The notes beneath the pieces were generated by a model. The model was given only the letters and a program-made list of their open reading frames with translations. It searched no databases and was not told the origin of the DNA. From NCBI GenBank assembly GCA_028829895.1, contig CM054178.1, positions 64,448,335 through 64,512,334 on the forward strand: a DNA stretch of 64,000 bases. Direction: 5' to 3'. Positions 11,051 through 22,789 of this stretch are shown here, piece after piece. Every line of letters begins with the position of its first letter. The first letter of the stretch is position 1. The stretch is from Sinotaia quadrata. Taxonomy: Eukaryota; Mollusca; Gastropoda; Architaenioglossa; Viviparidae. A program made the position numbers and the translations under genes.

Positions 11051-14000
11051 ACAGAACACTAGCAACAGTCCTACCCAACTGCTACTACTCTTTGTGTACT
11101 CATGCACTCAGATTAATCTCCCCACGATTAAAAATATTCAAAAATAAATTGTCATTTCTCATTATTAGGAAACATAAGCAACTGAATGAGTGCAAATGGT
11201 AGTAACAATATTATTAACACAATGCAAGAAAAATTTTTTACTGGTGTCTACGTACTCTCCATACATAACATTTACAGAAAGCTGAATTATTTAATTGAAA
11301 GAAAGAAAGAAAGAATTATTTAATCTGCAGGAAACAATAGCCTACCTCAGAAAAGATCCTATAATTAGTAACAAAGTAGTACAACTCGTGCCTGCAAACT
11401 ATTAGTCACAGTGTGAAAGTGTTTATGGTCAGATCTGTAATGCATGCTCATCTGTTACTAATATATAACATATAGTGTTACGGCAATGTTTTTTTTAGGA
11501 ACAATTGTTTAAAGGCATGATTAACATCTTTCTCGTTGTCTTTATGAATTTATTTATTTATTTCTGACGTTAATTTGTAGTTTTATTGCATGAATAGTAA
11601 CAATTACATAGACAATAAAGAATTTGCTGATATGTGTCTCTGTTGCTACATATACATATCTTGAACTTAAACTTCGGTCACTTTTTAAATGAATTTATAT
11701 AATGTTTTTCATATAAAAACACTTTTATCTGCAGATGATATATGTTATCTTGCTGGTCAGTTAACATGTAGTGAGACGGTCAGTAAGCTGCAAAGTATAT
11801 AGCGTAAGCGTGTCTTAAAGAGAAGAAACAAATACGTTGCGTTTGGGTTTGTTTGGTTAGTTGATTTCTCGCAGCTAGTTTGAACATTCTTTTAGTATTA
11901 TGATCAAGGAGAATGCATTTCTAGTTAATGTTAAATATTAATATTATTATTATATCATTAATATTAATATTATTATTATATCATTGCAATTGAGTTAAAT
12001 GAAGGGATTTCTCGTTAGATGAAAATAGCGTCTATTTTCACACATACACATGCATAATTACTGTGACCATCCCAGTGCTTGTTAAACAAACATAATGAAG
12101 AAATATTAATTGTAAATGTAAAACTGTAATCGGCATTTTGCTATTCATGCGTTTAGATGAAAAATTACATTAATAAAAATTATAATGTTAATAAACACAA
12201 CTATCATGTTTGCACTCCATTTTGCATTTAATATAAACTGTTAAAAAGTGCATTCAAAGTATATATATATTTGAGCGCATACACATAGACATGTACCCAT
12301 TTCAACAAATTTATTGGTTATTCCTTTTAGCAGTTACTCTACTGTTTGTGCAAAAACTTTACATGTATAATCGATTTGCATGCAGTGTTTCCGTAAAGTT
12401 TGAAACTTTTGTTGTTTAGACCAGGAGCGCGTGTTACATCCCAGCATTTATTTTAAGACCCTGCTTCAGAATTATCCCACCTTATTCTAACAACAGACTG
12501 GATGCCCTCCAATTTACCCTTCAGTCTCAATAAAATTTAAATGCTCTTAGTTAAAGCCGTCAAATTTTACAGACAGGCAAACTGTGTACAAAGCACGAAC
12601 TGGGAAACGTTTAATCAATTATAACTAATTACGCATTCATTCTTCCTTTCACGACTCTATTGCCCCCACCCAGCTCTTTTGGTCTATCTTGCATAAATAG
12701 TCAACTAAGATAATTGGTTAAACAAATAAAAAGAATTTAATAAAAGTTTAACAAATAACAAAGTATTTAGAGATTCACAATGATACTAGGTCTCATATAC
12801 TATGCTAATTATTCGATACACGAGATTGCAAATGTTCTAGTAAATCTAGTTCAAGTTTACCAGACTCTGGTACTTAGCTGGTCATCTTATTGCGATGAAA
12901 CGATGCAAGCTGAATCCCCAACTGTCGTAGTCAGTTACAGGAGACGCGATCTGTCAGTTTCTGTTCAACACTTTTCACATCGCTACCCCTCGTTGAATTG
13001 TCCAAAACCCGCTCACAACCAAGTCAACAGGTTGAGCAAAATGGGCACGAAGATGTGTAGAACACTTGCCACGTGACAAGCAGTCAAAATGACAAGAAGT
13101 GTCGATGTAATGCGTAAATGTAAGATGCAAGTCATAGAAGCGTTGACATAGACATAGGAAACGTCGACATGAATGAAAACTCATTGATAAAGACGCTCTA
13201 AAAATAAATGAATTCCTATGAGTGATAGTTCTTATAGATCCGCAATCTTAGCATGTGGTGTGAACAAGAGCATAGTTATTCCTTCACCATTTTAATATCT
13301 TTAAATTTAATAATTTAATATATAATAAAGATACAGTTTCGGTCACGCTCATGCATGTTACAATTAACGTACGCAAAAGCTTAGAAATATTTCAAAAACA
13401 TTTATACTTTACAAATGAAAATTGAAATAGAAGAAATCAAATATAATTTAAAATCACTTATATGCACGTTACAATTCCAGTAATATTATACATGCAAATG
13501 AATTTAAAATTGTTACAATAAATTTACAAATGAATGTGCACAAATGTTCTGCCATCACAATTAAGTTATTTTAGTTTATAAATTATCATCTTACAATTCG
13601 ACAATTAATTTAGAGAATGCAATATTCGAACTTAGCCACACTGTTATTCAACCACGTGTTTAGAGAATTTGCAATAATTCAATTTAACAATAATAGGCAT
13701 GTAAATTCAACACAATCACATCTTAAATAAAATACAATAGTATTTAAGGAAATCGATGTGTTACCTTGCTCAATAAACGACTTTACTGACTCAGCAGAGG
13801 GTCTGGTGATTCACAGCAATATCGCAGATGACTAGATGCTTGCAATCGGTCTGTCGGTTCCCTCCTGAATAACGCATTTGCTGCGGTATGCGGTATATAA
13901 AGAGTCGTGTGAATCTAAGGTGCGAACGCGAAAGCGGCGGAAGCTGGAAGTGCCCCCTTCATTAGCAAACAAGTAAGGCACAAATCTATTAATCACGTGA

Positions 14001-14302
14001 TATTTATGGGTATGACCTACAATCAGCTATTGTCCAGAATGTTACATATCTGGGTGAGTTCTCTCATCCTTCAGAGTATGACGATTACATCACTCTTATG
14101 CAAGAAATGTGTCCACGAAACAAAAATAACGAATTTTAAGTGAATGCGGGTTAGGAGGTCACTTGACTCCTGTTACAGCGCGCTTAATTACAATTACGCA
14201 TTAGGAAGACTGGCTTCATCAGTGACATAATATGCAAGCGTGCATACTTTTATGAGGTGTTCCTATTCTTATTGCAAGCTGTCCTCATGAAACACTGAAT
14301 TA

Positions 14303-14478
14303 CGAATAAGCTTAGGGATTTATTTTACTTTACTGGATAGTTTTGTTTTTATTTATTTAATCTTATAGTTATGTCATAAGGACTGAATTCTCATTAACGA
14401 ATAAGCTTAGATTTTATTTATTTTACTGGATAGCTTTGTCTTAATTTATTTAAACTTACAGTTATGTCTTAAGGACGT
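14303..14478. repeat. About 90-bp tandem duplication
   Basis: ACGAATAAGCTTAG...TTACTGGATAG...AGTTATGTCATAAGGAC occurs twice in a row with about 10% divergence, inside the intron between exons 4 and 5. Confidence 0.85.
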
Positions 14479-15575
14479 CAAAGACCACAATAAAACACCT
14501 CTGCATAATGTTTATTCAACCTGATCTTTGTGTATTTTGATATAAAAATACAAAATTAAGAATACTTACATTCATTTTATAGAAACGTGGGTTTTTATAT
14601 ACATTAGTTTGGGGCTGCCTTTTTGTTTTCTTATAGCAATCTTGCAATTTTCTTTCTGAACATTCCAAACAATGAAAAACTGTGATCTAAACTCTTTTCT
14701 ACTGATTCTCTTTCTTTCGCATAATTTCATACTAATTAAACATATTATTTCACATGAATCAAATATCAGTTTATACTTTAAACATGTTTCTCTATTTGTA
14801 TTTTCTGTGTTGCGGTAGCCTAGGGGGGTTTATATAGAAAGCTTAAAACCCTAACGTGACCGACCACATATCCACTCAACTTCAACGGTGTCAAAGTGTT
14901 ACAAGTATTTGACAGTTAAATAACATTTTGAACATTAAAATCACAAAACGGCTACAACCAGACCCCGAAGACGATAACAAGGACAAAGTTTGAAGGAAGA
15001 CACAAATACTCGTAACACTTTATAAGACAGTATAATGGTGACAGGAAAGAATTTTTAAATTAAGTCACACTGACGTAATGCATCCTAAGTGTTCAATGAT
15101 TGACCAGTGTTCACTTTACACGATAGATAATAGTTTGATTATATGTATCTTTTGAACTTGCCGAACTGCAGCTACTCTAGGTTGGCAGTGAGGCGATTCT
15201 TATATTCCGGATCAGTCAGGCGTGTGGTGCAGACTGTGGACTTTTATGCATCGTAAATAGCCGCGACCTGCTCTATTTAGCGCTCGTGTGACACAAGACG
15301 GGGTAGACAAAACAGACTGCTGATGGCATAGGCATGGTAGACAAAGTGCCAACTCTACAACACATAAAATGGCATTCTCTAAGTATCTAGCGAAGACCAG
15401 AATGACGCCTGGCGATCTAAACACGTCACTCATACAAAACAAACGAACAAACAAAAATGGGGAAAGACAGATGACAAGTGAACAATGGTGAAAATAGGAA
15501 AGGATGAATTAAAATAATGAAATATATACCTAAATAAACAATTATACTTATACATACAATCATAATCACTACTAC

Positions 15576-15899
15576 TTATACATGAATTAAATTATAAGCT
15601 CCACCTGAGTCAGTCTCGGCATAGAAGACCTTTGACCCGTGGTATTCTGGAAGAGTGTTTCTAGGCACTGCTGCTCTGTCAGCGGCTGTACTCAGCTCTG
15701 AGAGTTTGGGGTTGTTTTTGGCGCGAACAGTGATAAGCACATGGTGAGTCAGGCTAACTATCTGGATAATTATTACAGCTTGACCTACTAGACTGGCCAA
15801 GTTGAATAATATCGCCAGAGCAACCGCACAAGAGGGGAGACAAGAGATATATGTGAAGACGTGACATCTAAAACTGGTCGGCTTGCGTGAGTTTAGCAA
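15576..15899 (-). other. Unrecognised 107-codon minus-strand ORF
   Basis: Open frame with a hydrophobic middle (VALAILFNLASLVGQAVIII) in a locally GC-richer patch of the intron between exons 4 and 5. No splice context or family match was seen. May be part of an old transposable element. Confidence 0.2.
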
Positions 15900-16170
15900 G
15901 TAGATTCTAGCCCAGAGAGTTAGAAAGGTGAATAAAAATTAAGCTTGTATCGTCACAATTATTATTCTGTTGTTATTAAATATGTGCCTCAGTGCTTAAA
16001 TCTTAGTAACTAAATCTTTAACTGTGTGTTTAAGACCAAGTTGCTAAACATTTACCTGAGTGTTTAAGTCTTATTTACTAAATCTTTACCCAGTGTCAGT
16101 CCTGTTATTAAATCTTTACCTGAAAGTGTGTCCTAGGTATTGTTCAAGTAACTGATTATATGATTCTTAG

Positions 16171-16378
16171 GCATTGAACCGGTTGCTGGAAGTAGGAGCA
16201 GAATTGCCGGCTAATAAGAAAAAGGCCAAGCGGTGTCTTCAGAAAGCTCTCAAGAATGAAGAGTATCGTGTAGCCGAGAGGCTGATCCAGGCAGGTGCTG
16301 ACCCAAAGGATTTGACCCTAAAATCAGGGGATACGCCACTTCATGCAGCTTTTTACATCGCACTTTACAAAGATGAAG
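16171..16378 (+). CDS. TRANK1: TRANK1-like, exon 5 (ankyrin repeats)
   Basis: Acceptor ATTCTTAG at 16170, phase 0; donor GATGAAG|GTACGAG at 16379, phase 1. It encodes ALNRLLEVGAELPANK, then helices, then AERLIQAGADP and GDTPLHAA. The last two are hallmark ankyrin-repeat motifs (helix-end GAD, and TPLHAA at the next repeat). This gives the ankyrin part of the TPR/ankyrin architecture. The exon sits after a 7-kb intron. Confidence 0.88.
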
Positions 16379-17249
16379 GTACGAGATTTTTATTTTTAAT
16401 GGTATATTGGCAATGTGTGTCTGAAAGTGCTTATGACTCACATCGGTTTCGCTCCAGAATAGGTCGGGTCGTGTGGGGTGTTGTGGTATGGGTGTATGGA
16501 GAGCAGAATTGTGGGCTAGTCGTACGTTACGCCTGTTAATGGGTTTATTCGATATTTTATTAATGGATTTAATGAATTTGGGGGTGAGGTGGAAATGCTG
16601 TATTATTTTCTTTTTACTGTTACCTTATTTTTATTAAACAAATTTTCCATAATCATTAATATTACTATTGTTATAGTTACCATACTGTCACGATTACTAT
16701 CATTAGTATTGCTAACATTTTGTCGCGTAGTAAATTTTCCTTTTGCTCTTTCACCTATTGCCACTCGTTGTTATTTTATCTTGACTTTCTAGTATACTTA
16801 AATTAATTCAAATTAATTCTTAATTAAAAGTAGAATGATATTCAGACAACTGCTTCGTTTAATTAGATTCCCTTTGTCAAACATTGATTTATATTATAGT
16901 CTTTTGTGACTGGGTGTGCAATTATCAGCTTATTTAACCCACAGAGATGTTTAAGAGGGTTAAATACCCCTGGTATAGTTGCCGGAATTTTGTTTTTTTT
17001 TGTTTATAGAAAGTCGGATAACGTTTTTCTTTCTGCTCCTACTATCGTACATTTTAAAATAAATTTCTCGATTGTTAAGAGATCCCCACAGGTACAGGTT
17101 AAATGTTGGTATCGTGTAAATTTGCTGCCAAGTCGTACTCTGGATATTTTATTTTGATTTTTTTAGTTTAATCTATTTAAGATGGCTTTATTAACGTGAA
17201 TTAGATGATTAGGGTTGAATGTTTGGTCGAAAACCACTTCGTTGAGGTG

Positions 17250-17570
17250 ATAAGAACCCAAATCTTTCACAATAATAATTTCAAGCTTTTACCTAGTTGT
17301 GAGGTGAGATGGGCCTAAAGCTGTTAGGGTCACTGTGGCTTTTCCGGGGCTTATGGATGGGAATATCATGCGCCCTTTTACAATCCCTAGAAAATTCACC
17401 TGTTGAATTGTTGGATGCATGCATTTAAACATGTTGACAATAGTTGCTTGCACACTGTTTTCTTTTTATCATCTTATGCTTTATTTGATCAGGCCCATGA
17501 GCTTTTATCTCCTCTTTTAATTTTAGTGATAATACCAATTCATTTATTATAATACCATAATCTAATTATG
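17250..17570 (-). mobile_element. Decayed LINE reverse-transcriptase fragment
   Basis: Minus-strand translation over a few frame changes gives LKEEIKAHGPDQIKHKMIK, then PRKSHSDPNSFRPIS, then LGKSLKLL. These match the order of non-LTR RT finger-region motifs: LKxxKAPGPDGI, then PIPKPGK...SYRPISL, then LGKxLE. Stops and frameshifts show it is dead. It lies in the intron between TRANK1 exons 5 and 6, antisense to the gene. The clade (Jockey, CR1 or RTE-like) cannot be set from this. Confidence 0.72.
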
Positions 17571-17879
17571 TGCTATGTTGCAATGGGGTCATTATATTTA
17601 GCTTCTTTAGTGATTTTATGTTAATAAAACGTAAATGTAAAAGTTTTTGCTTGTACTTTCTATTTCCTGTGTTATAAATAATGTTTTCATATTTTAACTT
17701 GGGCATTGGACTTCTTTTATCAATTTTGAGACATTCAGTTTTATCTCATCCATCATGTGGACCATAGCCGCCTGTCTGCTGGATGTAAACATTACATAAG
17801 TGTCTGTGATTGATTGGTGAGCCACTGATAGGGTAGTCAAGATGAGTGGATTATATCAACCCTCACAAACAGACAAAAA

Positions 17880-18690
17880 AACATTGGGAATAACATTATA
17901 ACAGGCATTAGCAAATAGTTGGAGCCCCAAATTTCTCCATGGCTAGTATGTGTGACAAACTGACGAAACATCAATAAAACAAATCAACATACAGTTGGTT
18001 GAAAAAGTCACGTTGGAAACAGAAACAGAAGCACTCATAACAGTTGCTCAAGATGAAGCACTAAACTCGAAATTGCACGAAACAAAAATCATGAAAATCT
18101 CAAATGATACCAAATGTAGACTCTGCAAAAACACAGATGAAACAAAAAAACTTACATTATCTCGATGACAATTTCTGGCAAGAAAAGAGTAAACCAAAAG
18201 ATACAACAAAGCGGTAAAAAATATACATAAATCTATGTGAGAACTAAGGAGTAAAATCTCTAAGCATGGAAGCACCAACCGAAAGCAGTCATCGAGAGAG
18301 AAAAAAGTCTAAATAGTGTGGGACTTCGAGATAAGAACAGATCGAGTGATTCCTGCTCGAAGACCAGACATTGTAGTTTTCAATAAGTTCAACAGAACAG
18401 CAGCAATCATCGATGCCACTGTTTCAGGTGAAAGAAACATAAAAACAAAGAAAGATGAAAAATAGAAAAATACCAAGATCTCAAAGTTGAAATCTAGAGG
18501 TTGTGGAATGTTCAAGCAGAAGTGACCCCTGTAGCGATAGAAGTCTTGGGGAACATAACACCTGAGTTGGAAGGGTCTCTGAATAAACTCCCTGGAAACC
18601 AAAGACTCGCCCCACTACTAAAAGCAGCGTTCGTCGGAAGTGCCCACATCCTCCGTATAACCTTAGATCTACCAGAATTTTGGTAAGATT
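17880..18690 (+). mobile_element. Decayed 3' part of an R2/R4/NeSL-type LINE with restriction-like endonuclease
   Basis: Plus-strand frames give TLETETEALITVAQDEALNS, a CRLCKNTDET zinc-knuckle-like CxxC, then WDFEIRTDRVIPARRPDIVV and AAIIDATVSG, then KYQDLK and VTPVAIEVLG. RPD followed about 14 residues later by D, then by a lysine, is the (K/R)PDx12-14(D/E) signature of the restriction-like endonuclease of R2/R4/Dong/NeSL-type elements. At least two frameshifts and several stops make it a relic. The 5' part, with the RT domain, is absent. Confidence 0.8.
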
Positions 18691-19113
18691 CTGAGACTTT
18701 GGTTCACAATCGATTATTATGGAAAAAGGCTAATAATAATGAGAACGTCTAAAATCTTTTACAAAGCTGCAATCGCAATAAACATAAAGTACAAATAAAA
18801 TTAACGTAATGTAATATGTACAATAACACAAAATAATGAAGATGTACAGTAGCACGCAATACAAAAATTAGAAAATGCATATAGCGGAGACGTACACGCT
18901 TAGAGACAGAAATAAGAAACAGTTTTTGAAAACATTTTAAACATTATTTTATGATAATTCATACTTGCAAGAGTCTAATTTTAGACATTCAACACAAAGC
19001 GAAAAACTTAAATACTTCAATTATTGGTATTGTTTCGTGTGGACAAATCCTGACCTGCAGTGATCTGTATAGGTTATGACTTTTTGTTTTTGTTTTTAAT
19101 CTTTTTCTCCTAG

Positions 19114-19893
19114 GAAACTTTAACCTGTGTGATCAACTTCTGGAACTCCACAGACAAGACCCTGTGAGGTACACTTTCCTGAACCCAATGAAAGACAAAT
19201 CGGTCTCCATGCTTGTCTCGACTGCTCGTGACCGGAAGCTCACTCTCACAAGCAAAGCCGTGATGATGATTGAAAGTAATCATTTTTCAAAGGATATCAG
19301 CAACCATGAAGACCAGATGTCCGCCACAAACCAAAGTCGTGTAAGAAATACCTGCTCTATCTCAGACACCATACGTACTGGTTTTACTTCTACCCATTGT
19401 GACTCTAAATTAAATATGGACATTAATACTTCATCTCCACATTCATACTCTGATGTCAGTATTGACGATTTCAAGAGCACAATGCCAGTGGCAGTGAAAA
19501 GGAAACGGAGGGGAAAGAGGAGGAAAACAGATCGAATTTCACCAAAGTCACGATCTTCTGTTGTACAAAACTGTAAATTGCCTTCCGCGGGGTTTACAAT
19601 TTCATGCAATAAAGAAATCACATCTCCTCGGGAAGTACTCCTCTCTATCATGAAGGATCTGCAAGAGCTCACAGACGCAGAATTGAAACTAAATCGATCG
19701 TCCAGCGATGAATCAAAGTCCCAGACCCAAAATTTAAAGTCTGTCCGTCCATCGAATGAATACGCACAAGAAAGCCATTGCGGCTCTTTATCAATGGTGA
19801 CCCAAGCCACTAACACAGCGTCACCTAGCAACTCAAACAAAAACATTTTTCATGGGGTTGAGGATGATACAGAAGAGGAAGATTCAAAGTTAA
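19114..19893 (+). CDS. TRANK1: TRANK1-like, exon 6 (conserved start, basic low-complexity tail)
   Basis: Acceptor CTTTTTCTCCTAG at 19113; the GA lead completes the codon begun in exon 5. The first about 50 codons (NFNLCDQLLELHRQDP, NPMKDKSVSMLV) look structured. The rest is Ser/Thr-rich and disordered, with a basic cluster KRKRRGKRRK (a possible nuclear localisation signal) and an acidic end (DDTEEEDSK). The frame stays open for about 260 codons. The 3' edge is uncertain: donors at 19889 or 19894 leave phase 2 or 1, but exon 7 needs phase 0. In-phase alternatives are a strong GTAAGA at 19341 and a weak GTTGAG at 19857. Confidence 0.75.
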
Positions 19894-20198
19894 GTAATTA
19901 ATTTTAAATTTGTTTCAATTTTCCTGTGTGAGAGAAAGAGTTAGAGAAAAGTATGACAGTATTATAATATCAAAGGGCAGTCAGTCACATGTGTCATTGC
20001 GTCATCGGTTATATCCCCTATTGTAGGCAGAGACTCATAATACGTATTTGACGTAATTGCAAATGTTTCATCCACAGTTAAAATTTATCACAGGCTGCAT
20101 TGTTTACGAAAAATATTTCAACCAATATACTGATTAATTCTAATGATTATACCTTTAACAACAGAGAGTAATTCTAGGAAATTTGCAATCTTTCACAG

Positions 20199-20375
20199 AA
20201 CGATGAATGCCTACGTGACATGAAATTTGCCGACTTGGACTGGGAGGTGGAGTGTACAGACTGGGTGTGTGACCACATGCTGAGCACGCACTTGTCCTTA
20301 TACCTGAAGAAATCTGTCGTACGACGCGTTCGACTCCTGGCTAGTGGGGAGTGGGGGAGAGCACTCAGGAAAAGA
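20199..20375 (+). CDS. TRANK1: TRANK1-like, exon 7 (pre-helicase domain)
   Basis: Acceptor ATCTTTCACAG at 20198, donor AGA|GTAAGC at 20376; 59 codons, phase 0 at both ends. Only this frame is open. It contains FADLDWEVECTDWVCDHML and RRVRLLASGEWGRALRKR. The DLDWEVECT and LLASGEW blocks are characteristic of TRANK1-family proteins just before the helicase core. Confidence 0.9.
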
Positions 20376-21332
20376 GTAAGCGTTTAATGGCAACACTTAC
20401 AACAGTAGTAAACATTAATTGATAAACGGGATACTTGTAATAGAGTAAACGTTAATTGATAAATGAAAAATTAATGTATATCTCCTAAATTAGAAAACAT
20501 GTATACAACTGTATTTGAGTCGTTAGAATGTATAACTGTATATTTTCTAAGACGGACTATATCAATGCAAAGTTTTATAATTTTGAATATAAATGCTTAG
20601 TGTGAATATTGGAATGTATAACTGCACATTTCCTAAGCTAGACAATACATATTTCCAAAATTCTAAAATATATTTGCATATTACCTCAGTAGAATATATA
20701 AATGCATATTTCCGACCTTGGAACGAGACAAAAAATAATATTGAATTCAGTTTGGATTTCGTCCTTCGCGACGGGAACAGCATTCATTTCATCTTGAAAA
20801 AGGCACGCGAGTGCCATTTGTAACCCGACCCTGTAAAGGTCATTAAATGGAGTGCTCCTCTGACATGAAACACACCTTGGAATCATGCAAGCATGAAATT
20901 TAGTGGGGCGATCTGCTAGCTAATCCCCCACCCCCCCGGAGAGCTGACGTGTACGTCTCTAGTAGGTAATCAATCAATCAAATAGCGAGACGGTATTTCC
21001 TTTTTGTTTTGTTTCGTTCTTTGAAATCACACACTCAGCTAATCTTAAACTAATCTGGTTGAAGGGGGGAGACTCAACCACACTCGTACACAAACATGCA
21101 CACATACACATAAGCACGCAAGCACACTTCTACACATAAACACACCAACGCACCCATTTACTCACTATCTCTCTATCGTTCGTCCGTCAAAGTTGTCGGT
21201 ATTATCTTTATTCCTCTAATTTAAAGGATTTTCTTCAGTGGCAATGGGCTAGGAATATAATGAATGTTTTAATTCAGAATACTTATAATACAGTTCAGAT
21301 TGAGATTGACTTTAACATACTTCATTGAGCAG
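20376..21332. other. Intron between exons 7 and 8
   Basis: Contains a CA-rich segment (21085-21165) and a GC-richer block at 20750-20970. No exon was recognised. Confidence 0.6.
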
Positions 21333-21521
21333 ATCACTACGTCACAAGAAGCCGTGCAGCTGTTTGAGGCCAAACTCAGTAAAGGTGCGCGCCTCATCTG
21401 GGAGCCAGCTATTGGTCTCTCTCCACGACTAACTCAACAGTCTGGAAGCCAGCCGAGCGAAAAAATATACAGCTACGTTGAGGTGATTCGTTTGTGGGAC
21501 ATTGTGACTGACCATGACAAG
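21333..21521 (+). CDS. TRANK1: TRANK1-like, exon 8 (pre-helicase domain)
   Basis: Acceptor TTCATTGAGCAG, donor GACAAG|GTAACG; 63 codons, phase 0 at both ends. It encodes QLFEAKLSKGARLIWEPAIG and YSYVEVIRLWDIVTDHDK, both typical TRANK1-family blocks (FEAKLxKGAR, VIRxWDIVxDHDK). The polypyrimidine tract is weak. The frame is also open upstream as far as 21300, so the 5' edge rests on the AG alone. Confidence 0.9.
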
Positions 21522-21559
21522 GTAACGGTGAACATGAAAGAGAAAAAGTATTTAAAAAC

Positions 21560-21760
21560 GGAGGTGGTGATGGTGGTGGTAGTAGTAGTAGCAACAAATT
21601 CTCACATACTAATTATTGATATTTGTATTTTATTTAAATAAATACCTTGAAACATGAACGTGAAATGGAAACATATCTTAAATTGAGGCGGGGTTTGTAT
21701 AGTAGTAGTAGCAGCAACTGTAGTAGTAGTAGTAGTAGTAGTAAGGGGAGGAGAGGAGTA
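21560..21760. repeat. GGT/AGT trinucleotide repeats
   Basis: Two short arrays (GGTGGTGGTAGTAGTAGT at about 21567 and AGTAGTAGTAGC at about 21700-21745) in the intron after exon 8. Confidence 0.85.
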
Positions 21761-21934
21761 GCAACAGTAGTTTCAGTAGACTATTTATTGTTATCTGCAT
21801 TTTATTTCGTTACGGACTTGTCCTTCAACATATGCCATGATTTTTTGGAAATTTTTTTATGACACACGTATATTGCTGTCGATTGCTGCTTGTAGCAGTA
21901 GGGCAGATAAGCGGTTTTCTGGCAGTTTATTCAG

Positions 21935-22626
21935 TTAATCGTCCAAGTCAAATGTTATGTTATGGCCTGATGAATTTGTTGACAACCGACTGTCTTGTCT
22001 TTTTTGCAAATAATCACGTGATCTGTTCTGACTTCCACGGTATTTTGACGCCGTCTGTCTCATCCACAGATTCTGGATGGTGTACCAGTACTCTGCTGGT
22101 GTTTTGATGCAGTAGTTCTTGCACGTATTTCTATATAGGATTTTTGTCAATTCATTCTATTCTCTCCCACCTGGAGACTGACATGCGCATGGTACAATAT
22201 TTTGTTACCTCGCCCATGATCTTAAGTGTTAGGATTTGGGATCCTTTGAAATGTTCATGATTTTCGTCTGACTTCATTTTGTATTGAGGCTTCATCTTGT
22301 ACAACTCAGCCTTATGTGTGTTGGTTATCTTGTGGACATTTTGTCGGCTTGTCACAAGCAAACAGGCTATTTAAGGGGACCAGCTGCTTGCTGATGCCAG
22401 TTTTGTTTTCTTCCATACGTCTTTGTCTCTTGGCGGTAGTTGTCATAGTCCAATGAATTTTACCTCCTGTGCACCTTCTCACCTGTACTGTTAGGTACAT
22501 GACCTTTCCTTCATAAGTGTCACTGTCTTTCCTAAATGTTCTAGCTCCCAATTTCCGAGATATATAGAGTCTGTCTATAAATACTGTTAGGTGAATAGAT
22601 TTATGCATTGTGGACATTGTGGACAA
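21935..22626 (-). other. Three overlapping unrecognised minus-strand ORFs
   Basis: Open frames of 104, 69 and 71 codons tile this stretch on the minus strand (for example YLTVQVRRCTGGKIHW, ILTLKIMGEVTKYC, EYWYTIQNLWMRQTASKY). It is less AT-rich than the intron around it. It may be a frameshifted relic of a transposase or other gene; I recognise no family. Confidence 0.3.
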
Positions 22627-22789
22627 TTTTCTATTTGTTTTTCTATCCAGTTCAATTGTTGCATATGGTACTCCCTGGTACTCCCTGTGTACTTAATTCT
22701 TAAATTAAAAATGCATCACATGTTCTGAGTGTTACCAGATTAAAAAATACCTTTATGTCAATGCACTGTTATCTATATATTATACCTCT

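Larger units (their letters stand above)
11051..16170. other. Rest of the intron between exons 4 and 5
   Basis: Mostly AT-rich. Around 13750-13990 there is a GC-richer patch with CTCAATAAACGACTTTACTG and GGTATATAAAGAGTCGTG, which could be an old LTR or promoter. A 98-codon plus-strand frame at 12780-13076 is unrecognised. Near 15960-16130 AATCTTTACCTGAGTGTTTAAG-type phrases recur. Confidence 0.45.

Noticed and set aside
13750..13990. A second gene promoter inside the intron between exons 4 and 5
   Set aside because: TATATAAAG and a GC-richer patch are present, but no exon follows; more likely an old retroelement end.
19280..19846. 188-codon minus-strand open frame
   Set aside because: Shadow of TRANK1-like exon 6, which has family continuity, a matching acceptor and a basic cluster in the plus frame.
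20199..20375. Using the AG at 20176 (TTCTAG) for exon 7
   Set aside because: Gives the same phase but a poorer tract; ATCTTTCACAG nearer the conserved block is better.
22312..22626. piggyBac-type transposase
   Set aside because: A few residues (KIHWDYDNY) looked suggestive, but the expected Asp and GACGTxR-type pattern were not found.
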